A stretch of DNA of 64,000 bases from Candidatus Gastranaerophilales bacterium (GTDB lineage: Bacteria > Cyanobacteriota > Vampirovibrionia > Gastranaerophilales > Gastranaerophilaceae). Location of the stretch: assembly GCA_944325705.1 (NCBI GenBank), contig CALVBB010000007.1:1-64000 (forward strand), written 5' to 3'. A model generated the notes under the pieces. It did no database searches. It was not told the origin of the DNA and saw nothing but the letters and a program-made list of their open reading frames with translations. This document shows positions 17,801 to 25,833 of this stretch, in pieces (positions within the stretch are counted from its first letter, which is position 1; each line of letters begins with the position of its first letter). The translations under genes and the position numbers were made by a program.

Positions 17801-17987
17801 TTGAATATTGCCAGCGGTGCACTCTATGAGCATTACAATACAGCACATAGAAGCATCGAGCCGGGAATGTTATTAAATTACAAGGTAAAGTGTGAAGCAA
17901 GAATTCAATGCCGGAACAGGAAAACACAGAAACGAATTTAAAAGGTCGAAATTTGTTTCATAAATTGAAAAAACGGAGAATTTTAAA

Positions 17988-18326
17988 ATGACAGATAAAA
18001 ATAAAAAAAGCCTGCATGTAAAAAACGGTGACAGAGTTATCGTAATCTCAGGCAAAGACAAAGGAAAAATCGGTAACGTAAAAAAAGTTAATCCTTCAGA
18101 ATCAAAAGTGGTTGTAGAAGGCGCTAACATGGTTACTAAAGCTCAAAAGCCCCAGCCTATGGCCGGAATTCAGGGTGGTTTAATAAAGCTTGAAGCTCCT
18201 CTTGATGCTTCAAAAGTTATGATTGTGTGCCCGGCTTGCGAAAAACCGACAAGGATCAAACATGATGTCGTTGACGGCAAAAAAGTTCGTGTTTGTAAAA
18301 AATGTGGTGAACAGTTAGACGTTTAA
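17988..18326 (+). CDS. rplX: 50S ribosomal protein L24
   Basis: uL24, an assembly initiator. 112 residues with a KOW motif (NGDRVIVISGKDKGKIGNV) and a C-terminal four-cysteine ribbon (CPAC...CKKC), suggesting bound zinc. Confidence 0.96.
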   Translation: MTDKNKKSLHVKNGDRVIVISGKDKGKIGNVKKVNPSESKVVVEGANMVTKAQKPQPMAGIQGGLIKLEAPLDASKVMIVCPACEKPTRIKHDVVDGKKVRVCKKCGEQLDV

Positions 18327-18376
18327 TATTTTTTAGAATAAAATATTAAGTGTCCTAGAATTAAGGAAATACGAAA

Positions 18377-18934
18377 ATGACAAAAACAGAAAGTTTAAAA
18401 GCAAAATACGATAATGAAGTAAAAGCTGCAATGAAAGAAAAATTCGGCTATAAAAACGATATGCAGATTCCAAAACTTCATAAAATAGTTTTGAATATGG
18501 GTGTCGGCGAAGCTTCTCACAACTCCAAAATTGCTGAAGCTATCGAAGGTCAGTTGACTAAAATTGCAGGTCAAAAATGTGTTATTACCAAAGCTAAAAA
18601 ATCAATCGCAACTTACAAGTTAAGAGAAGGTATGCCGGTTGGTGCGATGGCAACACTTAGAGGCGAAAGAATGTATGACTTCTTACAGAAGTTAATCTGC
18701 GTAGTATTCCCTCGTATCCGTGACTTCAGAGGTATCAGTGCTAAATCTTTTGACGGCAGAGGAAACTATACTCTCGGCTTAAAGGAACAGGCTCTTTTCC
18801 CTGAAATTACTTATGAAGAAGTTGATCTCGTTAAAGGTATGAATATTTCAATTATTACTACTGCCGAAACTGATGATGAAGCAAGAGAATTGTTGAGATT
18901 ACTCGGAATGCCTTTCAAAGGGATGAACAAATAA
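18377..18934 (+). CDS. rplE: 50S ribosomal protein L5
   Basis: uL5, which binds 5S rRNA and contacts P-site tRNA and S13. 185 residues; [15 protein letters not shown] and [20 protein letters not shown] are conserved. Separated from rplX by 50 nt. Confidence 0.97.
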   Translation: MTKTESLKAKYDNEVKAAMKEKFGYKNDMQIPKLHKIVLNMGVGEASHNSKIAEAIEGQLTKIAGQKCVITKAKKSIATYKLREGMPVGAMATLRGERMYDFLQKLICVVFPRIRDFRGISAKSFDGRGNYTLGLKEQALFPEITYEEVDLVKGMNISIITTAETDDEARELLRLLGMPFKGMNK

Positions 18935-18996
18935 TTGGATAATAAGTCCAAATAAATAACAGATAAAAATAAACTAAGAAACATAAGGAGAAATTC

Positions 18997-19203
18997 ATGG
19001 CTAAGAAAGCGATGATAAACAAAGAACTCAGACGTGAAGCACTTGCTGCAAAAGGTAAATATCCGGCAGTAAGATTACATAACAGATGCAGTATTTGCGG
19101 CAGACCGCACGGTTTCCACAGAGATTTCGGTCTGTGCAGAATTTGTTTGAGAAAAATGGCACACCAGGGATTATTACCGGGTGTTACAAAAGCTAGTTGG
19201 TAA
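18997..19203 (+). CDS. rpsZ: 30S ribosomal protein S14, zinc-binding type
   Basis: uS14 of the short zinc (C+) type. 68 residues with C-x2-C...C-x2-C ([20 protein letters not shown]) and the C-terminal [11 protein letters not shown]. In its usual place between L5 and S8. AAGGAG upstream. Confidence 0.96.
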   Translation: MAKKAMINKELRREALAAKGKYPAVRLHNRCSICGRPHGFHRDFGLCRICLRKMAHQGLLPGVTKASW

Positions 19204-19436
19204 AGTGCTGCGCCGGTGTTCGCCGGAGTTGGCTTCGCGCAGTCAAAGACAAGCAGGGCGAACATTACGATGGCGACGTAAGAGTTTTCGGAAGAAAACT
19301 CAACAGGAGCAAATGAGTATTAATATAACTCTGCTAAACTGCTAAAACTCGTCAAGGCGGCGGTGAGCCGAACCGGACAAAAATTGGTAAGTAGCGCCGG
19401 ATTTAAAGTTCCGGCATAAGAAAAGGAAAATATAAA
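19204..19436. other. 233-bp rpsZ-rpsH spacer
   Basis: No gene. Contains the perfect hairpin GAGTTTTC-GGAA-GAAAACTC (19282-19301) and GC-rich words such as GGCGGCGGTG that recur in the spacer after rpsH. A long spacer here is unusual, as rpsN-rpsH is normally tightly packed. Confidence 0.5.
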
Positions 19437-19832
19437 ATGAATACAGATCCTATAGCTGATATGCTAACAAGAATTAGAAACGCAAACATCGTTTCTCATG
19501 AAAAAGTTGAGGTTCCTTCTTCAAAATTAAAAGTTGAACTTGCAAGATTGTTGAAAGAAGAAGGTTTTATTGCTGATTATTCCGTAAAAGAAGTCGGCAA
19601 ATTTAAAGTTTTGGAAATCACATTAAAGTATGATGAAAAACACAAACCGGTAATCTCAAAATTACAGAGAGTTTCAAGACCTGGTTTAAGAACATATTGC
19701 AAAGCCCAGAATTTACCGAAAATATTAGGCGGTATGGGTGTGGCAATAGTTTCCACAAGCAAAGGTTTACTGACAGACAGAAAAGCTCGCAAAGAAAATG
19801 TTGGTGGCGAAGTTCTTTGCTATATTTACTAA
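19437..19832 (+). CDS. rpsH: 30S ribosomal protein S8
   Basis: uS8, a central-domain 16S rRNA binder. 131 residues: [14 protein letters not shown] at the start and [18 protein letters not shown] with GGEVLCYIY at the end. It is followed by two terminators, so it ends the first transcription unit of the cluster. Confidence 0.97.
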   Translation: MNTDPIADMLTRIRNANIVSHEKVEVPSSKLKVELARLLKEEGFIADYSVKEVGKFKVLEITLKYDEKHKPVISKLQRVSRPGLRTYCKAQNLPKILGGMGVAIVSTSKGLLTDRKARKENVGGEVLCYIY

Positions 19833-19857
19833 TATAGTAATTAAATAATTAAAAAGT

Positions 19858-19893
19858 AAAAAAGTCCGTTTCTTTTTTAAGAACGGACTTTTT
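19858..19893 (+). terminator. terminator after rpsH
   Basis: Stem AAAAGTCCGTT/AACGGACTTTT with a T-rich loop, followed by further Ts. Confidence 0.85.
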
Positions 19894-19918
19894 ACATAAA
19901 ATATGTTATCAGAAGAAG

Positions 19919-19954
19919 AAAAATACCTCTCCCATTGATAGAGAGGTATTTTTT
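19919..19954 (+). terminator. second terminator after rpsH
   Basis: Stem AATACCTCT/AGAGGTATT followed by T4, about 25 nt after the first terminator. Confidence 0.75.
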
Positions 19955-20570
19955 AATTGTTGGCTATTAGTATTTCATTACGTTCACTTTTTCTTTTTTT
20001 TGCGATGAAAAAACGTATTGCGAGCTGAGGACGAAACAGCGACGCGAAGGCGGCGGTGTTGCAGTCCGTTAAACGCGAGCAACCAAGCAGAAAAAGTGAA
20101 CCGAAAAAGAAAAACATACTATATAACAGCGCTGCTGCGCAGCGCATGGCCAAACGGATATAGTTAAATGCTGACGCATTTAACCTTTTAAGCCTCACTA
20201 TCGCACTACGTGCACGTTCTGCAACCGGCCGCAGTCCGGTCTAAAGAAATCCTCCTTACCTCCCTTGCAAGGGAGGTGGCGCAAAGCGCCGGAGGGTTTT
20301 CAGGCGAGCGTGCGGCTTTGCCGTGATAGCGAGCAATTGAGGTGAAAAAATTTTGAGATCCTTAACTAAATTCAGGATAACAAAATTTTTTCACTACTTC
20401 CATTTGGGTTTGCGGCGCGCAGCGACGCTCTTATCTTTTGCCGATTTTTCTTTTCTTTGGTTCGTTTCTTTTCTTTTTTCTGGCTAAAAAAGAAAAGAAA
20501 TGAACGTAAAAGAAGTTGGAGAACTTGTTTTTTCTGATAACATATTTTATGTAAAGTTCTATAAACAGGG
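19955..20570. repeat. palindrome-rich non-coding spacer between rpsH and rplF
   Basis: No credible gene. It is built of palindromes: 13-bp arms GTTCACTTTTTCT at 19982-19994 and 20089-20101; GCGCTGC/GCAGCGC at 20129-20145; GTTAAATGC-TGAC-GCATTTAAC at 20163-20184; the perfect palindrome CCTCCCTTGCAAGGGAGG at 20259-20276, followed by GGCGC-AAA-GCGCC; 14-bp perfect arms at 20342-20355 and 20381-20394; and 19-nt arms with one mismatch at 20461-20479 and 20486-20504. It resembles several nested or adjacent MITE/REP-like elements inserted in the middle of the spc operon. Confidence 0.75.
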
Positions 20571-20572
20571 CT

Positions 20573-20601
20573 TTGACATTTTAAATATTTTTATATAGAA
20601 T
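20573..20601 (+). promoter_or_regulatory. promoter of rplF-rplR
   Basis: TTGACA (20573-20578), a 17-nt spacer and TAGAAT (20596-20601), followed by a ~140-nt leader. Confidence 0.75.
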
Positions 20602-20624
20602 AATTTCGGGTGTAATTGGTAGAA

Positions 20625-20748
20625 AGACCCGGCCGGGTGGGGCAAAAATTTAGGGCTTTGGCTTTAGATAATGGCTCCGGCTTAATCGAAAGAACAAAGA
20701 ATAAGTTTTCCGGCGATGTTAGTTAATACCATAAAAGGAGAATTTAAA
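20625..20748 (+). promoter_or_regulatory. structured leader of rplF sharing a motif with the rplC leader
   Basis: GGCCGGGTGGGGCAAAAA at 20631-20648, then AGGG, GGCTTT and GGCTCCGGCTT blocks. The first 18 bases differ from the rplC leader at only two positions. An AAAAGGAGAA ribosome binding site ends it. Confidence 0.45.
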
Positions 20749-21288
20749 ATGTCACGTATTGGTAAATTACCTATCGAAATTCCGCAGGGTGTGGAAGTTC
20801 ATGTTGAGGATCATCAGGTTACCGTTAAAGGCCCTAACGGCACAGAAGTAGTTGCTGTTCGTCCTGAAATTAACGTTAAGGTCGAAGATAACCACATTAT
20901 CGTAACCCGCGTTGACGATTCAAGACAGGCTCGCTCTTTGCACGGTCTTTCAAGAACTTTGATAGCAAACGCTGTTCACGGTGTTAAACACGCTTTTGAA
21001 AAGAAACTTGAAATTCAAGGTGTAGGCTATCGTGCTAACATGGAAGGTAAAAATCTTAACCTTTCACTCGGTTACTCTCATCCTGTAATCGTTGAACCGC
21101 CTGAAGGTATTACAATTACTGTTGAAGCAAATACAAAAATTACAGTAACAGGCGCAAATAAACAAACAGTAGGCGATGTTGCTGCTTACATCAGATCTAA
21201 ACGTCCTCCTGAAGTTTACAAAGGCAAAGGTGTTAGATATGAAGGTGAACACATCAGACGTAAGGCAGGCAAAGCCGGTAAGAAATAA
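20749..21288 (+). CDS. rplF: 50S ribosomal protein L6
   Basis: uL6 at the base of the GTPase centre. 179 residues starting at MSRIGKLPIEIPQGVEV; the frame extends 11 codons further up but the family start and AAAAGGAG fix this one. The C-terminal RSKRPPEVYKGKGVRYEGE is conserved. First gene of the second unit of the cluster. Confidence 0.97.
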   Translation: MSRIGKLPIEIPQGVEVHVEDHQVTVKGPNGTEVVAVRPEINVKVEDNHIIVTRVDDSRQARSLHGLSRTLIANAVHGVKHAFEKKLEIQGVGYRANMEGKNLNLSLGYSHPVIVEPPEGITITVEANTKITVTGANKQTVGDVAAYIRSKRPPEVYKGKGVRYEGEHIRRKAGKAGKK

Positions 21289-21312
21289 GCTTAACTTTTA
21301 GAGGCTGATTTT

Positions 21313-21636
21313 ATGAAAGTTTCTTTTTCAGGTATCTACGATGTACGTTTTCCGTACGGAACAAGTAATCAGTATATTGAAGAAAAATATAAAAATATTA
21401 AAGACTATACAGATAAGACCTATAATTCTAAGTTAGACATTGTAGAGATTGCTATGAAAGATAGATTTAATATTCAGAAAACCGACAAAAAATTAGCCGA
21501 TAAAGGGATTAGAATTTCTACAGCTGTTGATAATCCTTATATATTATGCGATATATTTGACAAACTGGATAAAAATCTGGGCCAGCAGTATGTAGATAAA
21601 TCTAAAGTCGAATTAGTATTAGATAAACAAGCATAG
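21313..21636 (+). CDS. unknown 107-residue protein inserted between rplF and rplR
   Basis: Not recognised. ATG with AGAGG nine bases upstream; 107 residues beginning [20 protein letters not shown], rich in Lys, Asp, Tyr and Ile, with no signal peptide, membrane segment or Cys motif. It sits 24 nt after rplF and 58 nt before rplR, where other bacteria have no gene, so it should be co-transcribed with both. Codon use looks like that of its neighbours apart from more rare AT-rich codons. Whether it acts on the ribosome is not shown by the sequence. Confidence 0.75.
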   Translation: MKVSFSGIYDVRFPYGTSNQYIEEKYKNIKDYTDKTYNSKLDIVEIAMKDRFNIQKTDKKLADKGIRISTAVDNPYILCDIFDKLDKNLGQQYVDKSKVELVLDKQA

Positions 21637-21694
21637 CCCGCATGAACCCTTGGTAGTGGTTATCAAGAAGGTTCGGGTAAAAGGAGAAAATAAA

Positions 21695-22063
21695 ATGATT
21701 AAAAGAAAAGCAAGAAAACCACAGGTTCAAAAAAGACACAGGTCTATAAGAGTGAAAATTTCCGGTACAAAGGAATTTCCTAGACTTGCAGTTTACAGAT
21801 CAACAAAACATATTTATGCACAGTTGATTGATGATGAAAATAGAGTAACTATAGCTTCGGCATCTTCTGTAGATAAAGACCTTAAAGAGAAATTGCCACA
21901 CGGCGGAAATATTGAAGCTGCAAAAGTTGTCGGTGCCGCAATTGCTGAAAAAGCTAAAAAAGCAGGTATTGAATGCGTTGTCTTTGATAGAGGCGGCTTC
22001 CTTTATCATGGACGTGTTCAGGCTCTTGCTGATGCTGCCCGTGAAGCAGGTTTGATGTTCTAA
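21695..22063 (+). CDS. rplR: 50S ribosomal protein L18
   Basis: uL18, binding 5S rRNA. 122 residues from [19 protein letters not shown] with AAGGAG upstream; [18 protein letters not shown] and [20 protein letters not shown] are conserved. Normally rpsE, rpmD, rplO and secY follow; here a terminator and unrelated genes follow, so the spc cluster ends at this point. Confidence 0.97.
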   Translation: MIKRKARKPQVQKRHRSIRVKISGTKEFPRLAVYRSTKHIYAQLIDDENRVTIASASSVDKDLKEKLPHGGNIEAAKVVGAAIAEKAKKAGIECVVFDRGGFLYHGRVQALADAAREAGLMF

Positions 22064-22078
22064 GCTTTGAACCATTAT

Positions 22079-22113
22079 AAAAAGGTACACCTTTTGACAG
22101 GTGTGCCTTTTTT
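22079..22113 (+). terminator. terminator after rplR
   Basis: Stem AAGGTACACC/GGTGTGCCTT with an 8-nt loop, flanked by A- and T-runs. Confidence 0.9.
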
Positions 22114-22292
22114 ATTAAAAATGTAACATTTTTATTATTTTTTTACATTAACTAGCAATTTTTTTTTTTCTTGTGTATTATTTCTAACATACTTTGATAA
22201 ATGAACTGTCACTCTCTGGCACCTGCCGGCTGTATACGGCCTGTAGGATTTTGAGGTTGCGGCACGCGTTATTAAAGTGGAATTCAGGAATT

Positions 22293-23150
22293 ATGCAATT
22301 GTTAATTGATAAAGAATTAAACTCAAATGATAAGATACTGAAGCCGGATTTTAATTCCCGCACAGGCCGTGAACTTCTGGTATTTTATCTGCAGACAAAA
22401 TTCAGACAAATTTTGGCCTATGACAGACGGTGTGATAATCCTGTATTTATTGAGGTTAATCCTAATTTTATAGCTAATTTTTCAAAAAGGCTTATTAATA
22501 ACCCGCATAAAAGACTTCTTGTAGGAATTACAGGCGAATCTGCTTCCGGCAAGTCCACTATCTGCAGAGAACTGAAAAAAATTATTGAACAGCTTTCTAT
22601 GCCTGTATCAATTATGAGTACTGATAATTATTTTAATGATATTTCAAAGCTCATTGCTCAGTACGGCTCTTTTGATAACTTGCGTGATAACGGATATGAC
22701 GTGGATGCCCCTTCAAGTTTTCAGCTTGATATATTAAAAGAAGATTTAAAATCTCTCAGTGAAGGGCTAAATGTTAAAATCCCAATGTACCTTCCTAATG
22801 GAACAGGAATTTCTATGCCGCGTTCTCAGGATGTTGTTTCAAGAAAGATTATCGTGGTGGAAGGTATTGCTACAATGTACGAGCAGGTTAAAGATATATT
22901 TGATGTAAAGATTTATGTAGAAACGGAAAATTCAATAAGGAGAGAGCGCTTCCTCAACCGTGCCTGCAAAGAGCGCAACCAGAGTGAGGAAAATGCACTA
23001 AAACACTGGGATTACATAACAAGCGCAGGCGAAAAGTATGTGAAACCGTTTAAAAATTCTGCAGATCTGGTCTTAAACGGTAATGCTGATCTGGAATACT
23101 TTTCTCAAATTTTAGAGTATATACATACTATTACTAATAACTTCCAGTAA
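22293..23150 (+). CDS. uridine kinase/phosphoribulokinase-family P-loop kinase
   Basis: Probable small-molecule kinase of the PRK/uridine kinase superfamily. 285 residues from MQLLIDKELN (ATG with AGGAATT upstream). Walker A GESASGKST is at 81-89, followed by STDNYF (base-binding region of the family), DVDAPSSFQLD and IIVVEGIATMYE (Walker B-like). The first ~75 residues are an extra N-terminal segment. Exact substrate is open: uridine, pantothenate or another sugar-like alcohol are possible. A ~180-nt leader after the rplR terminator contains GCCG...CGGC foldable stretches (near 22225-22245) but no riboswitch that I recognise. Confidence 0.75.
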   Translation: MQLLIDKELNSNDKILKPDFNSRTGRELLVFYLQTKFRQILAYDRRCDNPVFIEVNPNFIANFSKRLINNPHKRLLVGITGESASGKSTICRELKKIIEQLSMPVSIMSTDNYFNDISKLIAQYGSFDNLRDNGYDVDAPSSFQLDILKEDLKSLSEGLNVKIPMYLPNGTGISMPRSQDVVSRKIIVVEGIATMYEQVKDIFDVKIYVETENSIRRERFLNRACKERNQSEENALKHWDYITSAGEKYVKPFKNSADLVLNGNADLEYFSQILEYIHTITNNFQ

Positions 23151-23357
23151 AAATATTTATAAAACTTAACAAAACACTCTTTTTTGCCATATTAAATTAA
23201 ATGTGCTAAGATTATAATAAATTGTTCTAGTGAATTTAAGAGAAAATTTAAATTAAATCCACTAAATAATTGATACTAAATTGGTTATATTTATATATAA
23301 TCTAATTGTAGTTGGTGGTGTACACAAAAATAAGAGAGAGTGGAATAGAATACGGAT

Positions 23358-23996
23358 ATGATAAAAAATACAAGCCTGTCACTAAAAAGAAAGTTTAGCA
23401 TTCTTCTACTGCCGTTATTTTTAATATTTCTGGCATTTAACGCTACTGGATGTGGAAATACCGGGGGGGAAGATTTGAACACTACTTCAGAAGAAGCTCA
23501 AATTGATATTCCGGCAGAAACTCCGGGAGCGGTTGATAATGGTTCTTCTGTAACTGTTGTTGACGATGATACAAATTCTGATAAAATGGTGGATGTTGCT
23601 CTTGAAAGTGTTGGCAGAGCAAATCCGTTTCTCCCGTCTAAAGAAGGAAAACTCCTTGCGGATAAGGCGGGTTTAAACTTTGATTTGATGGAACCTCCAG
23701 TCACACCACAACCGGATGAATATACGCAGAAGGTTATGGCAACCAAGATTTCCGGAATTATGTATGATAAAGAAAATCCTTCTGCCATTTTGAATATAGA
23801 AGATACAGATTATCTTGTCAGATCCGGTGATGTAATAAACGGATATAAAATTTTAGCTATAAGTCCTTCAACCGTAACTGTTCAGCTTGGCCCGAACGTA
23901 TATAAGGCCGGTGTCGGTGAAGTTGTGGATGACGGCGAACTTAATATGAATACTGTGTCAAATTTATCAACTAAGTTTGGCGGGGCAAAACGATAG
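23358..23996 (+). CDS. PilP/GspC-like pilus lipoprotein
   Basis: 212 residues. A charged start, a hydrophobic segment and the lipobox NATGC (Cys32) make a lipoprotein signal. An acidic Thr/Glu/Asp-rich stretch follows. The C-terminal ~85 residues (ISGIMYDKENPSAILNIED...DYLVRSGDVINGYKILAISP) have the pattern of the periplasmic domain of PilP/GspC, which links the inner-membrane complex to the secretin. The RANPFLP word before it also occurs in PilP proteins. First gene of the operon with secretin, PilB and PilC. The pilM-N-O genes usually upstream are not here. Confidence 0.75.
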   Translation: MIKNTSLSLKRKFSILLLPLFLIFLAFNATGCGNTGGEDLNTTSEEAQIDIPAETPGAVDNGSSVTVVDDDTNSDKMVDVALESVGRANPFLPSKEGKLLADKAGLNFDLMEPPVTPQPDEYTQKVMATKISGIMYDKENPSAILNIEDTDYLVRSGDVINGYKILAISPSTVTVQLGPNVYKAGVGEVVDDGELNMNTVSNLSTKFGGAKR

Positions 23997-24026
23997 ATTT
24001 TAATGTTAAAATAAGCAGGAGCAGCG

Positions 24027-25811
24027 ATGAAAAATACAATTAAAAAACTTTCTACTTCAATGATGTTACTGGTATTTGTACTTTCAAATACTGTAACAGC
24101 CTCAATGGCGTTCAGTTCTGAAGGATATGATGCAGACAGACCTATTTTGAGAGGTTCAGCACCTTCAGTTCTTAACTTAAAAGGTGAAGTTAATATTACA
24201 AAGAAAAATGTACCTATAAATTTAAGTCTGCGTGATTCCGATGTAAAACAGGTTTTGCGCATGTTTGCAGACAAGGCCGGCTTGAATATCATATTTAAAG
24301 GCGATATTAGCGGCAAGGTTACAATGGATCTTGTTAATATTCCTTTGAATTCGGCATTTGATATGGTGCTGGAAACTTCAGATTTAACTTATGTCCTTGA
24401 AGATAATACACTTATTATTACAAAACCTGATGATTCTACAAGTATCGGAAAACAGGCAATGACAGTGCTTCCTGTTAAGTATGTCAGCGCAAAGGCCATT
24501 GCTGATTTCTTAAATAAGAACATCTACGGTATGAAAAAACCTGGACTGTCATCGCAAAACATCGCAACAACTAACCCTTCAACAAACGAATTGTTGATTT
24601 TCGGTTCTCAGAATGATGTGAAGATTGCCCAGAAAATAATTGATCAGTTTGATAAAAAACCTGTTACTACAGTATTCAGGGTAAATCATACAACTCCTGC
24701 AGAAATGTCTAACATGATATGCGAAATGCTTCTTCCGACATCAGGTATTAAAGGTGACGGAAGTACCGGAGGTGCTGCAGGTATTATGACAGGGGCTGCT
24801 GCTGATAGCAGCGGCGGTGACAGTGATATTGTACTTGGTGAAGGTACTGTAGCCTGCTCTGTTGCCGCGGAAGAAGGCGGCGGCGACGGTGAAGTTGCTC
24901 CGGTAGGACTCGGCGGTTTGTCTGTTGCCTATTACACCCAGCTTGGTACTGTAAATATTATCGGCGGTTCCGAGCAGCAGGTTGATATGATTAGAGAATT
25001 TATTGAATTAAACGATAAGAAACAGCCGCAGGCTTATCTGGAGTTTTCTATCATAGAACTTAGTGAGGACGGCTCTAAAAACTTTAGTAATGTGTGGAGT
25101 TTTAATTCTAAACACTTTAGTATAAATGCAGACAGCCAAGGGAATACAAAGGTGTCTCCTATATACGTAATGGGCCCAACTCAGCATTACGCAGGGGATT
25201 CATCAAAACTTGTTTATACAATCCAATACTTATTACAAAATAATAAAGCAAGAACAATTTCTAACCCTCGTATTCTTGTAACAAACGGGCAGCAGTCTAC
25301 AATTGATATGACCGCAGACTACGTTAAAACAGTAACCTCTCAGGTTGTACAGGGTTCTTTGAACGCAACAACCCAGAGAGATTATGAAATCGGTGAGGAT
25401 GATGGTATTAAAATTGAAGTTACTCCGTTCATAAGCCCTGACGGTTATGTATACCTGAACCTCAAACCTGATTACGCAATCATTGCCCAACAGATTCAAA
25501 CATTAAGTACAGATGAAGAAGCTGCAGCGCAAGGTATTATGGATATCCAGGCTACACTTCTTCAGAGAAGAAACCTTGAGTTGAAAAATGTCAGGATTAA
25601 AGACGGCGATACTCTGGTTGTTGCTGGTATGATGAGAGAAAATGAATCAAAAACTATCAACAAGGTGCCAATTCTCGGTGATCTTCCGGTTATCGGCTCA
25701 CTTTTCAGAAGTACATCTTCTACAAGAGAAAAATCAGAGCTCGTTATTCTGATTACTCCGAAGATTTTGACTGATGGAAATGAAAATACTGTTAACAGAG
25801 ATGCTTTATAA
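24027..25811 (+). CDS. pilQ: type IV pilus secretin PilQ/GspD family
   Basis: Outer-membrane secretin ring through which the pilus exits. 594 residues with an N-terminal signal peptide (to about residue 29), an STN domain (~55-120: VPINLSLRDSDVKQVLRMFA), an N1-type domain (~150-300) interrupted by a Gly/Asp-rich loop, and the C-terminal secretin barrel (~330-590) ending with VPILGDLPVIGSLFRSTS and ELVILITPKIL, the family signature. It has no peptidoglycan-binding AMIN domain. 30 nt after the lipoprotein gene. Confidence 0.93.
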   Translation: MKNTIKKLSTSMMLLVFVLSNTVTASMAFSSEGYDADRPILRGSAPSVLNLKGEVNITKKNVPINLSLRDSDVKQVLRMFADKAGLNIIFKGDISGKVTMDLVNIPLNSAFDMVLETSDLTYVLEDNTLIITKPDDSTSIGKQAMTVLPVKYVSAKAIADFLNKNIYGMKKPGLSSQNIATTNPSTNELLIFGSQNDVKIAQKIIDQFDKKPVTTVFRVNHTTPAEMSNMICEMLLPTSGIKGDGSTGGAAGIMTGAAADSSGGDSDIVLGEGTVACSVAAEEGGGDGEVAPVGLGGLSVAYYTQLGTVNIIGGSEQQVDMIREFIELNDKKQPQAYLEFSIIELSEDGSKNFSNVWSFNSKHFSINADSQGNTKVSPIYVMGPTQHYAGDSSKLVYTIQYLLQNNKARTISNPRILVTNGQQSTIDMTADYVKTVTSQVVQGSLNATTQRDYEIGEDDGIKIEVTPFISPDGYVYLNLKPDYAIIAQQIQTLSTDEEAAAQGIMDIQATLLQRRNLELKNVRIKDGDTLVVAGMMRENESKTINKVPILGDLPVIGSLFRSTSSTREKSELVILITPKILTDGNENTVNRDAL

Positions 25812-25833
25812 GAAGTGAAGAAAATTACCTGTA

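Noticed and set aside
22114..22292. Riboswitch in the leader of the P-loop kinase
   Set aside because: Some pairing (GCCG/CGGC) is possible, but no known aptamer core was recognised.
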